A stretch of DNA of 9,596 nucleotides, taken from Candidatus Yonathbacteria bacterium RIFCSPHIGHO2_01_FULL_51_10. Lineage in GTDB: Bacteria > Patescibacteriota > Minisyncoccia > Phycocordibacterales > UBA1539_B. Where the stretch lies: assembly GCA_001823505.1 (NCBI GenBank), contig MHUS01000005.1, positions 1,951 through 11,546 of the forward strand, in the 5' to 3' direction. Position numbers and translations under genes: made by a program. How positions within the stretch are numbered: the stretch's first letter is position 1; each line of letters opens with the position of its first letter. Below, one piece after another: positions 1-5,868 of the stretch. A model generated the notes under the pieces. It did no database searches, was not told the origin of the DNA, and saw only the letters and a program-made list of their open reading frames with translations.

Positions 1-35
1 GCTTTCTTCCCCGCGCGGCGGGTCCTGGGGAGCAT
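1..35 (-). CDS. rnpA: Ribonuclease P protein component, N-terminal fragment (runs off the window)
   Basis: Only the first 11 codons and part of the twelfth are visible, reading leftward from an ATG at 33-35. They give MLPRTRRAGKK followed by Ala. The MLP start followed by basic residues is typical of RnpA, the protein subunit that helps the RNase P RNA bind and cleave pre-tRNA leaders. The stronger argument is position: it starts 5 nt after the rpmH stop on the same strand, and rpmH-rnpA next to dnaA is one of the most conserved bacterial gene orders. The fragment is too short for the family to be proven from its own sequence. It is probably cotranscribed with rpmH. Confidence 0.6.
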   Translation of the reverse strand, partial: MLPRTRRAGKK

Positions 36-40
36 GGTAT

Positions 41-175
41 TTAGACGGCAAGCTTTTTCCTTCCTTTTGTTCGCCTTTTGGTGATCACTCGTTTTCCGTT
101 TGCTGACTTCATACGGACAAGGAACCCGTGCGTTTTGCTGCGCTTTCGCTTTTTTGGTTGATATGTTTGTGACAT
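41..175 (-). CDS. rpmH: 50S ribosomal protein bL34
   Basis: A complete 44-codon gene, ATG at 173-175 and TAA at 41-43. The product begins MSQTYQPKKRKRSKTHGF, continues with LVRMKS and ends with KGRKKLAV. This is the bL34 pattern: TYQPxxRKRxxxHGF at residues 4-18, a central R-M-x-S/T stretch and a very basic tail. bL34 is a small protein of the large ribosomal subunit that packs against 23S rRNA, and 44 residues is the normal length. It diverges from dnaA and is followed closely by rnpA, the usual bacterial arrangement. A promoter-like pair lies upstream at 229-257. No Shine-Dalgarno sequence is visible before the ATG. Identification is very secure. Confidence 0.95.
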   Translation of the reverse strand: MSQTYQPKKRKRSKTHGFLVRMKSANGKRVITKRRTKGRKKLAV

Positions 176-217
176 GATGTTTGGTTTTTTGTCGGCGTTA
201 TGGTTTGTGCCAACACG

Positions 218-226
218 TTATACACA
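218..226 (+). promoter_or_regulatory. DnaA box TTATACACA upstream of dnaA
   Basis: The nonamer TTATACACA fits the DnaA-box consensus TTATNCACA at every position. It lies in the divergent rpmH/dnaA control region, about 60 nt upstream of the dnaA -10 element, where DnaA boxes commonly serve dnaA autoregulation or form part of a bipartite origin. It is enclosed by a 7-bp inverted repeat (TGCCAAC at 208-214, GTTGGCA at 250-256). Confidence 0.6.
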
Positions 227-228
227 TG

Positions 229-257
229 TTATTACCATATTCATCAACAGTTGGCAA
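229..257 (-). promoter_or_regulatory. Candidate rpmH-rnpA promoter
   Basis: On the minus strand, TTGCCA (252-257) and TAATAA (229-234) are separated by exactly 17 nt, resembling sigma-70 -35 and -10 boxes. Transcription would start near 222, leaving a leader of about 47 nt before rpmH. The consensus DnaA box at 218-226 lies over the expected start site, so DnaA could affect this promoter. This is a pattern match only. Confidence 0.45.
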
Positions 258-280
258 GTTTCGTCTTTCCCCACGGGGTA

Positions 281-286
281 TATAAT
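281..286 (+). promoter_or_regulatory. dnaA promoter -10 element
   Basis: TATAAT is a perfect sigma-70 -10 box, 27 nt before the dnaA ATG. The start site would be near 293 and the leader about 20 nt. No good -35 lies 16-18 nt upstream; TTGGCA at 251-256 is 24 nt away, which is too far. A small palindrome, CCCC-AC-GGGG (269-278), abuts the -10 and could bind a regulator. The weak -35 suggests dependence on an activator or generally relaxed promoter recognition. Confidence 0.55.
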
Positions 287-313
287 GACCTAGCATAAAA
301 GCACCCCTCTATT

Positions 314-1675
314 ATGACCGATGATAAACAACTATGGGAACGGGCGCTTGTCGAGATCGAGACCGGCGTCTCCAAAGCAAATTTTAGCACATGGTTTCGT
401 AACACTTCAGTGATCAAGGATGAGGATGGGGTTGTTCATGTTGGTGTTCCGTCAGAATTCGTTCGTGATTGGTTGTTTAATAAGTTTCACAAGGTCATTC
501 TTAAGTCCCTCAGGACCGTTGATGAGCACACGCGTGCGGTTGAGTATATTGTAGTAAAAAATCCTTCAAAACTGGCTTCTCTTGCCCATGCCGCTCCCCA
601 AAAGATCATGGGGCAACCCTTGCCGCTTGAGGAGCACTACATAACTCGTGATGATAACCTTAATCCTCGTTATATTTTTGATTCATTCATTATCGGTTCA
701 TTCAACGAACTTGCTTTTGCGGCGGCACAAGCGATCATCGAAAGACCCGGTGCTGTATATAATCCGTTCTTTGTGTATGGCGGCACAGGACTTGGCAAAA
801 CTCACCTGATCCAATCGATCGGCAACAACATAAAACATCGCTCCCCTGAGAAAAAGGTTTTTTATACTACATCGGAAAAATTCTCTGCTGATTACATTGA
901 CAGTATTCAGGAAAACAAAATGCACCCGGGGAAAATGTCTGCATTCAAAGAGAAGTATCGATCGTATGACGTCCTTATTATGGACGATATCCAATTCCTC
1001 TCAAACAAAGAGAAAACTCAAGAGGAGCTCTTCCATGCTTTTAATGAGCTCTATCAGCAAGGGAAGCAGATCATCTTCTCGTCTGATAAACACCCGGCAT
1101 ACCTACCCGCTGTTGAAGACCGCCTTAAATCACGCTTTTCTGCGGGAATGATTGTTGATATCCAGCACCCGGAATTCGAATCCCGCCTTACAATCCTTCG
1201 CTCAAAAGCGAAGCAGGTTAACTTTTTCCCCCCGGATGATGTTTTGGAATATATAGCAACCCACATTCAAGGGAATATCCGCGAGCTTGAGGGTGCCCTC
1301 AATGCGGTTGTGTGCCAATCACAACTTAAAGGACGCCACATAGACCTTAATGAAATAAAAACATTAGTAAAAACAACCATACAGCCCAAGAAAAACATTT
1401 CTGTTAAAGAGGTGGTGCGTATTGTTTCAATGTTTTACAACATCGACGAAGAAACATTATATGAAAAAACACGAAGGAAGGAGGTGGTGAAGCCGCGGCA
1501 GATCGTCATGTATCTTTTAAGAGAGGATTTCAGTATCTCGTTTCCTTCTATTGGACAGAAATTGGGGGGGAGGGATCACACAACCGTTATACACTCGTGT
1601 GATAAAGTTCGTGCTGATCTTAAAACCGACCCACTCCTTATGCAAGAGATTGAGCAGATTCGGGCGATGTTTTAG
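314..1675 (+). CDS. dnaA: Chromosomal replication initiator protein DnaA
   Basis: DnaA is the AAA+ ATPase that binds DnaA boxes at oriC, melts the adjacent AT-rich DNA and recruits the replicative helicase. All four domains are present in 453 aa. Domain I (about 1-85) has the usual LWxxxLxxIExxVSxxNFxTWF start. Domain II is a short linker. Domain III carries Walker A GGTGLGKT (156-163), Walker B LIMDDIQ (221-227), a sensor-1 region IIFSSDK (253-259), the box VII arginine motif EDRLKSRF (268-275) and a sensor-2 region GNIRELEGALN (320-330). Domain IV has the DNA-binding signature GGRDHTTVIHS (418-428). The length is normal and no active-site residue is missing. The chosen ATG gives the conserved N-terminus; no Shine-Dalgarno sequence precedes it. 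The candidate oriC follows directly. Confidence 0.98.
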   Translation: MTDDKQLWERALVEIETGVSKANFSTWFRNTSVIKDEDGVVHVGVPSEFVRDWLFNKFHKVILKSLRTVDEHTRAVEYIVVKNPSKLASLAHAAPQKIMGQPLPLEEHYITRDDNLNPRYIFDSFIIGSFNELAFAAAQAIIERPGAVYNPFFVYGGTGLGKTHLIQSIGNNIKHRSPEKKVFYTTSEKFSADYIDSIQENKMHPGKMSAFKEKYRSYDVLIMDDIQFLSNKEKTQEELFHAFNELYQQGKQIIFSSDKHPAYLPAVEDRLKSRFSAGMIVDIQHPEFESRLTILRSKAKQVNFFPPDDVLEYIATHIQGNIRELEGALNAVVCQSQLKGRHIDLNEIKTLVKTTIQPKKNISVKEVVRIVSMFYNIDEETLYEKTRRKEVVKPRQIVMYLLREDFSISFPSIGQKLGGRDHTTVIHSCDKVRADLKTDPLLMQEIEQIRAMF

Positions 1676-1684
1676 GGGATTACT

Positions 1685-1693
1685 TGTGGATTA
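1685..1693 (-). promoter_or_regulatory. Near-consensus DnaA box
   Basis: The minus strand reads TAATCCACA, one mismatch from TTATCCACA. It lies 10 nt after the dnaA stop codon at the left edge of the candidate oriC. Confidence 0.4.
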
Positions 1694-1705
1694 AGTATGG
1701 GGAAA

Positions 1706-1775
1706 TATGTTGAATACTTGTATACTGCGGTAAAAATAATTTTTATGAAAAATAAAATAAAAACTTTTCAACATA
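1706..1775. repeat. 9-bp inverted repeat enclosing an AT-rich element
   Basis: TATGTTGAA (1706-1714) and TTCAACATA (1767-1775) are perfect reverse complements, 52 nt apart. The interior includes the most AT-rich stretch of the window (1731-1768). Outside the arms lie TTGTGGA (1684-1690) and TCCACAA (1779-1785), also reverse complements, so the symmetry extends outward with unequal spacing. The arrangement suits an origin element. Confidence 0.5.
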
Positions 1776-1845
1776 CTGTCCACAAAGTTTTTATGTAACG
1801 TTCAAAAAATACTATTATAAAGAAACATTCTTTTAGTTAATCCAC

Positions 1846-1854
1846 TTATTCACA
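1846..1854 (+). promoter_or_regulatory. Consensus DnaA box overlapping the dnaN -35 region
   Basis: TTATTCACA matches TTATNCACA fully. Its last six bases, TTCACA (1849-1854), also serve as the best -35 candidate for dnaN, so DnaA bound here would be expected to interfere with dnaN transcription. A run of AT-rich triplets (ATAATAATAAG) follows at 1861-1871. Confidence 0.6.
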
Positions 1855-1877
1855 CACTATATAATAATAAGTATTAT
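1849..1877 (+). promoter_or_regulatory. Candidate dnaN promoter
   Basis: TTCACA (1849-1854, five of six matches to TTGACA) and TATTAT (1872-1877, five of six to TATAAT) are spaced by exactly 17 nt. Transcription would start near 1884, only about 7 nt before the dnaN ATG. A perfect TATAAT at 1860-1865 is an alternative -10 but lacks a good -35; it would give a leader of about 19 nt. Either way the leader is very short and has no Shine-Dalgarno sequence. Confidence 0.5.
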
Positions 1878-1890
1878 AAAAAAATAAATT

Positions 1891-2994
1891 ATGGAATTCG
1901 AAACAACAAAAGATGTCTTAAAAAATCCAATAACATTCGCAGAAAAAGCGACGGGGAAAAACAGTACCCTTCCTGTGCTTTCCTCTATTATCCTTACAAC
2001 AAAAAAACAATCATTAACAATTCAAGCAACAAACCTTGATATTGGCGTTGAATTCACTATACCAGTAAAAGTCATCAAAGAAGGATCCATTGCTGTTCCC
2101 GGGGTACTCCTATCTTCTGTGATAGGAAATATACAAACATCTAAAAAAATAACCTGCAGTACAAAGCAGGGAATATTCAATATTATAACAAATGGAGACA
2201 CGATCACCCTCAACACAACACCACAAGAAGACTTCCCTATGATCCCTGTGGTGCAAGAGGGGGATATGTTCACCACACAATCAAAAAAATTCATTTCAGG
2301 CTTGAAGTCTGTTGTATATGCGGCATCGTTATCCGACATAAAACCAGAGTTTTCAGGGGTATATGTATACCCACAACAACAAAATCTTGTTTTTGTGGCC
2401 ACCGACACCTACCGGCTTGCGGAAAAAAAGATACCTGAAAAAAGCGCAAGTTCGTTTCCTGGTATCATTATTCCTCACAAAAATATAACTGAAATATTAC
2501 GGATCTTTGAGGGAGTTGATGATGATATTGCTGTCGTTTCAAACAAGAACCAAATTTCATTTTCAACGGAAACAATCCACATCTCATCACGAGCGATCAA
2601 CACACCATTTCCAAATTATCAAGAAATATTCCCAAAAACATACACAACAGAAGCAACCATCTTAAAACAAGACCTCATTGACATACTAAAAATAACCAAC
2701 AATTTTTCAGATAAATCAGGGAGGGTTACCTTCACGATCAACCCAAAAATAAAACAATGTTTTATTGCCGCGCAAAACCAAACAACCGGTGAACAAGTTT
2801 CAACTGTAGACGCGGTACTTTCCGGAGAGGATGCTTCACACGATTACAATTACCGGTATATTCTTGAGTGTCTTCAGTATGTACCACACGACAGTATTAT
2901 CTGTAAGGTGAGCTCAGATGGGAAATTGGTCATCACCGGGTTAGGTGACCCATCATTCACTTATTTGGTAGCGCCCCTTATGAAACAAGGGTAG
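1891..2994 (+). CDS. dnaN: DNA polymerase III beta subunit (sliding clamp)
   Basis: The beta clamp is a ring-shaped dimer that encircles DNA, tethers the polymerase and serves as a docking platform for repair proteins. The 367-aa length matches the family (about 366). Visible family marks are LPVLSSIIL near 27-35, SLTIQATNLDIGVEF (41-55), EDFPMIP (113-119), the ATDTYRLA motif at 170-177 (ATDGHRLA in relatives), FPNYQEIFP (240-248), and a C-terminal YLVAPLMKQG corresponding to the usual YLVMPMR ending. Three clamp domains of about 120 residues fit this length. The gene is notably richer in A and C on its coding strand than its neighbours. The small gene at 3000 starts 5 nt after the stop, indicating an operon. 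Confidence 0.97.
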   Translation: MEFETTKDVLKNPITFAEKATGKNSTLPVLSSIILTTKKQSLTIQATNLDIGVEFTIPVKVIKEGSIAVPGVLLSSVIGNIQTSKKITCSTKQGIFNIITNGDTITLNTTPQEDFPMIPVVQEGDMFTTQSKKFISGLKSVVYAASLSDIKPEFSGVYVYPQQQNLVFVATDTYRLAEKKIPEKSASSFPGIIIPHKNITEILRIFEGVDDDIAVVSNKNQISFSTETIHISSRAINTPFPNYQEIFPKTYTTEATILKQDLIDILKITNNFSDKSGRVTFTINPKIKQCFIAAQNQTTGEQVSTVDAVLSGEDASHDYNYRYILECLQYVPHDSIICKVSSDGKLVITGLGDPSFTYLVAPLMKQG

Positions 2995-2999
2995 ATAGC

Positions 3000-3263
3000 A
3001 TGTCCCATAAACACATTAAAGATTTTTTTCAACGCTTTGCGCTCCTTACTCCAACAGAGCGGATCGTTAAAGAAGCGGCAACAAGTGCTATTTACGCCAC
3101 TACGAACATTACCGTGTCGCCAAAATCAATGGTGTACCACAACAACATCATTTACATAAAAGGATCTCCGCTGGTAAAAGGAGAGATCCTTATTCACAAA
3201 AAAGCGATCCTCGAGATCCTTAAAAAAGATATTCCCAAAAACACTCCACAAAATATCATGTAG
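3000..3263 (+). CDS. Small protein after dnaN, possible DciA/DUF721-like helicase loader
   Basis: This 87-residue protein starts 5 nt after the dnaN stop and is almost certainly cotranscribed with it. No catalytic motif, signal peptide or membrane segment is visible. Residues 18-36 look like an amphipathic helix (TPTERIVKEAATSAIYATT). Next come two probable strands around 38-54, ending in NNIIYIKGS, then KGEILIHKKAILEILKK (60-76) as a second helix. The pattern of a strand ending in a small-residue turn, followed by E-[IL] and a helix with IL-x-x-[IL], is like the KH-like core of DUF721/DciA, the widespread loader of the DnaB helicase. In actinobacteria a DciA gene sits in the dnaA-dnaN-recF cluster, which supports the reading. 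The typical conserved tryptophan is absent, so the family call is tentative; that the gene is real is likely. Confidence 0.45.
   Translation: MSHKHIKDFFQRFALLTPTERIVKEAATSAIYATTNITVSPKSMVYHNNIIYIKGSPLVKGEILIHKKAILEILKKDIPKNTPQNIM
3160..3221. repeat. Inverted and direct repeats inside the small gene after dnaN
   Basis: AAGGATCTC (3160-3168) and GAGATCCTT (3183-3191) are perfect reverse complements with a 14-nt loop. GAGATCCTT occurs again at 3213-3221. Both copies encode Glu-Ile-Leu in the protein, so they may reflect protein sequence alone. The first copy overlaps a consensus DnaA box. Confidence 0.5.
3190..3198 (+). promoter_or_regulatory. Consensus DnaA box within the small gene
   Basis: TTATTCACA is identical to the box in front of dnaN. 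It lies within coding sequence (Leu-Ile-His-Lys), so it may be fortuitous. Confidence 0.3.
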
Positions 3264-3277
3264 TGATGTCCACTGGA

Positions 3278-5806
3278 CTAATTCTCACTGATCAAGAAAT
3301 TGACCACCGCAGAACCTCGGTTGTACGCAGTATCATACACAACCACGCGGATCGTATTAGTATCCGCCGGGGCGATGTCTTGGGGGGAGAATGAGAATGA
3401 AATGGGGTACGAAGAGGTGGTTCCCATCAAAACATCATTTACATAAATCTCTGCTTTAAGAAAAGGAAACGAACCTGTTTCTGTTGCGGATACCAAAACA
3501 TTGCCGCTGGACAAGACACTACCCCCAGGCAATGGCGAGGAAATAGCAACCACGGGAGCTGCGCTCGCGGTGTGAGCATCATCGTACGCGGTAGGGATAA
3601 TATTTGAGGATTGATCAACGTATCCATGCGCTGCGGCCCATGCACGGACCGGGGGCTCCCATAAATGGAATTGCGGATCGTTGTTGGGGTTTGAGGGAAT
3701 GCCTGATGTTGGATCATTTTTATTGATCCAAAAAAGTTCAGAATGGACACTCTGCACAACACGCTCTTCACGGAGACTGTCAGGTGTCTCCGGGGTGGCG
3801 CGCTTACCTGATATTTTGTCGATAAAGTATGAGATACCGCCTTGCCAAAGACCGCGTGCGATGGGAGGCATTGCAGGGTCTGCGCCGTGCTGGGGTGCGG
3901 GGAATTGCTCTGGCTGGGTCGCGTCGAGCGCTGCCTGCATCACCGCGTGCCACATGGGGGTAACGATCAACCCGGAGATCTTCTTTTCCATAGGAGTGTT
4001 GTCGTTGTTCCCGACCCACGCACCCAAAGCGAGCGTCGGCGTGTATCCCACCGTCCACGTGTCGCGATAGTCGTTTGTGGTACCAGTTTTGACCGCCACA
4101 TCTCTCCCGGGAAAGTAGAGCGCCGAGTTGGTGCCGTACAGCGGCGTACGGGCTACATTATCCTTCAAAATATCAGAAACAATGAGGGCTGTATTTCGGT
4201 TGAGCGCTTGCTTTGGTTTTGGGTCGAACTGCTCAAGAACATTTCCGTTCTTGTCGCGCACTTCGAGGATGTAAGCATAGGGATTGCGCACTCCTTCGTT
4301 GGCAAAAACTCCGTACGCGCTCGTCATCTCAAGAAGCGACACCTCACCACCACCAAGTACCAACGTGAGTCCATATCGCGCCGGGTCGGTGAGACTGGTG
4401 ATTCCCATAGCGTGCGCTGTCTCGATGGAGTCTTTGATCCCTGAAAGGTAGAGCGTCTTTACCGCGGGGATGTTCACAGACTGTGCCAACGCATCACGCA
4501 GACTCATGGGGCCACGGAATACGTTGTCGTAGTTCTCCGGGCTATAACAGCCACCACCGGCGGAACCACAACCGGTGTCAAATTGTGTTGGAACATCAAA
4601 GACCACACTTTCGGGGCCGTATCCTTTTTCAAACGCAGTCGCATATACGAATGGCTTGAATGATGACCCCGGTTGGCGATGAGCGAGGGTTACGTTGAAG
4701 TTTCCTTCATGGGCGGTATCAAAATAGTCGCGTGAGCCGACCATAAGGAGCACTTGGCCGGTCTTCGGATCGATCCCCACCATTCCCGCATTGTGGGCGT
4801 TGAACGATTTTTCGTTGATATCTCCATAGGTAGTTATCGCCTCCTCGGCTTTTTGTTGCAAGGTATAATCAAGAGTCGTGGTCACCTGGAGCCCACCCTG
4901 TTCGGCGACACCCTCTCCGTATTTTTCAGCCAAATACTCTTTTACGACCTCCACAAAGTGCGGTGCTTTGATCCCGTACTTTTCTTTCGGAAGAAAAGTT
5001 ACTTGTTCTGCTTTTGCTGTATCGTAGTCTTGTTGATCAATAAATCCCAAGGTGAGCATTCGATCAAGAACCAAGTTCTTTCGGGCATCGAGGGCTGTGC
5101 GGTTGTTGCCATAGGGAGAAAAATAAGTTGGCGCCTGAGGAAGTGCGGCGAGGTACGCTGATTGTGCAAGATCAACTTCGTTTGCGTGTTTCCCAAAAAA
5201 TGCCTTGCTCGCTTCTTCAATTCCGTAAATATTGCCACCATAGGGAGTTTCATTAAGATAAAGCTCAAGGATCTCATCCTTGGTGAACGCACGCTCTATT
5301 TTAAGAGCCAAAATGATCTCCTTGATCTTGCGCGTAATTGTTTTTTCCGGCGTGAGGAGTGTATTCTTCACCACCTGCTGGGTGATCGTTGACCCACCTT
5401 GAACGTATCCCCCTCCGAAGATATCTGAAAGGAGCGCGCGCATGAGCGATGTTATGCGAATTCCCTCATGGGTATAGAATTGGTCATCCTCGATCGCGAT
5501 GGCCGCGTTGCGGGCAGCAGGGGAGATATCGGTGAGGGTTATCGAAGTGCGCTTAATATTATCGTGTACGTCATAGAGGAGCGTTTCTCTTGTTCTGTCG
5601 TATATTTTTGTAGATTCAATAACCTTCCTGTCGTTGAAGGTGGAGAAGTCGGGGATGGTGACACTGCTTGCCACAATAACGATAAAGCCAAGAGAAAAAA
5701 GCAGCAGTGCAGCCGCGACAAATCCGGCAACCTTTATCGTATGGCGCCAGTTTTTAAGCCGTATATTCTTAAAACGGTGGAGTTTCTTTCTCACTGCCAA
5801 TAGCAT
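3278..5806 (-). CDS. Class A penicillin-binding protein (PBP1A family), bifunctional peptidoglycan synthase
   Basis: This 842-aa membrane-anchored enzyme polymerises lipid II into glycan strands and crosslinks them. A basic cytoplasmic tail precedes one membrane helix (about 25-49). The GT51 transglycosylase follows: EDDQFYTHEG (106-115, E106 the expected catalytic glutamate), GGSTITQQ (137-144), RKIKE (159-163) and KDEILELYLN (176-185). The transpeptidase has SSFK (381-384, S381 the nucleophile), SVN (443-445) and KTGT (573-576). All catalytic motifs are intact. After the transpeptidase come a linker (about 660-745) and an Ig-like beta domain (about 750-840). A CGSAGGGC segment (413-420) between SxxK and SxN could form a disulphide. 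The gene converges on the dnaN operon (14-nt gap) and diverges from tyrS. No clear promoter of its own is visible. Confidence 0.95.
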   Translation of the reverse strand: MLLAVRKKLHRFKNIRLKNWRHTIKVAGFVAAALLLFSLGFIVIVASSVTIPDFSTFNDRKVIESTKIYDRTRETLLYDVHDNIKRTSITLTDISPAARNAAIAIEDDQFYTHEGIRITSLMRALLSDIFGGGYVQGGSTITQQVVKNTLLTPEKTITRKIKEIILALKIERAFTKDEILELYLNETPYGGNIYGIEEASKAFFGKHANEVDLAQSAYLAALPQAPTYFSPYGNNRTALDARKNLVLDRMLTLGFIDQQDYDTAKAEQVTFLPKEKYGIKAPHFVEVVKEYLAEKYGEGVAEQGGLQVTTTLDYTLQQKAEEAITTYGDINEKSFNAHNAGMVGIDPKTGQVLLMVGSRDYFDTAHEGNFNVTLAHRQPGSSFKPFVYATAFEKGYGPESVVFDVPTQFDTGCGSAGGGCYSPENYDNVFRGPMSLRDALAQSVNIPAVKTLYLSGIKDSIETAHAMGITSLTDPARYGLTLVLGGGEVSLLEMTSAYGVFANEGVRNPYAYILEVRDKNGNVLEQFDPKPKQALNRNTALIVSDILKDNVARTPLYGTNSALYFPGRDVAVKTGTTNDYRDTWTVGYTPTLALGAWVGNNDNTPMEKKISGLIVTPMWHAVMQAALDATQPEQFPAPQHGADPAMPPIARGLWQGGISYFIDKISGKRATPETPDSLREERVVQSVHSELFWINKNDPTSGIPSNPNNDPQFHLWEPPVRAWAAAHGYVDQSSNIIPTAYDDAHTASAAPVVAISSPLPGGSVLSSGNVLVSATETGSFPFLKAEIYVNDVLMGTTSSYPISFSFSPQDIAPADTNTIRVVVYDTAYNRGSAVVNFLISEN

Positions 5807-5825
5807 AACATATCCAAGGCCTGTC

Positions 5826-5854
5826 AGGACAGATACGGTGTTGTGTGGTACAAT
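5826..5854 (+). promoter_or_regulatory. tyrS promoter (extended -10)
   Basis: AGGACA (5826-5831, four of six to TTGACA) and TACAAT (5849-5854, five of six to TATAAT) are 17 nt apart, and TGG directly before TACAAT gives the TGn extended -10 motif. The predicted start site is near 5861, only about 8 nt before the ATG at 5869. A small palindrome, CTGTC-AG-GACAG (5821-5832), covers the -35 and could be an operator. There is no room for a T-box or other leader riboswitch. Confidence 0.6.
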
Positions 5855-5868
5855 GCTCTCGATTATCT

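Larger units (their letters stand above)
1676..1890. other. Candidate replication origin (oriC) in the dnaA-dnaN gap
   Basis: This 215-nt gap is strongly AT-rich and non-coding. It holds a near-consensus DnaA box on the minus strand (TAATCCACA, 1685-1693), a weaker one on the plus strand (CTGTCCACA, 1776-1784) and a full consensus box (TTATTCACA, 1846-1854). A 9-bp inverted repeat (TATGTTGAA at 1706-1714, TTCAACATA at 1767-1775) encloses a stretch at 1731-1768 with only one G and one C in 38 nt, a plausible DNA unwinding element. oriC commonly lies next to dnaA, often between dnaA and dnaN. The box number is modest, so the upstream gap at 176-313 could be a second part. Not proven without skew or replication data. 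Confidence 0.6.

Noticed and set aside
3262..3289. Possible terminator between the small gene and the PBP gene
   Set aside because: It has only short interrupted stems (AGTGA/TCACT and GTCC/GGAC) and no T-run on either side, which is too weak to call.
3842..4444. Open frame of 200 codons on the plus strand
   Set aside because: It is antisense to the transpeptidase part of the PBP gene, whose catalytic motifs prove the other strand. It shows no recognisable domain.
5845..5868. In-frame upstream ATG that would lengthen TyrRS by 8 residues
   Set aside because: It lies upstream of the extended -10 element TACAAT (5849-5854), so the transcript would not contain it. The start at 5869 fits the expected transcript.
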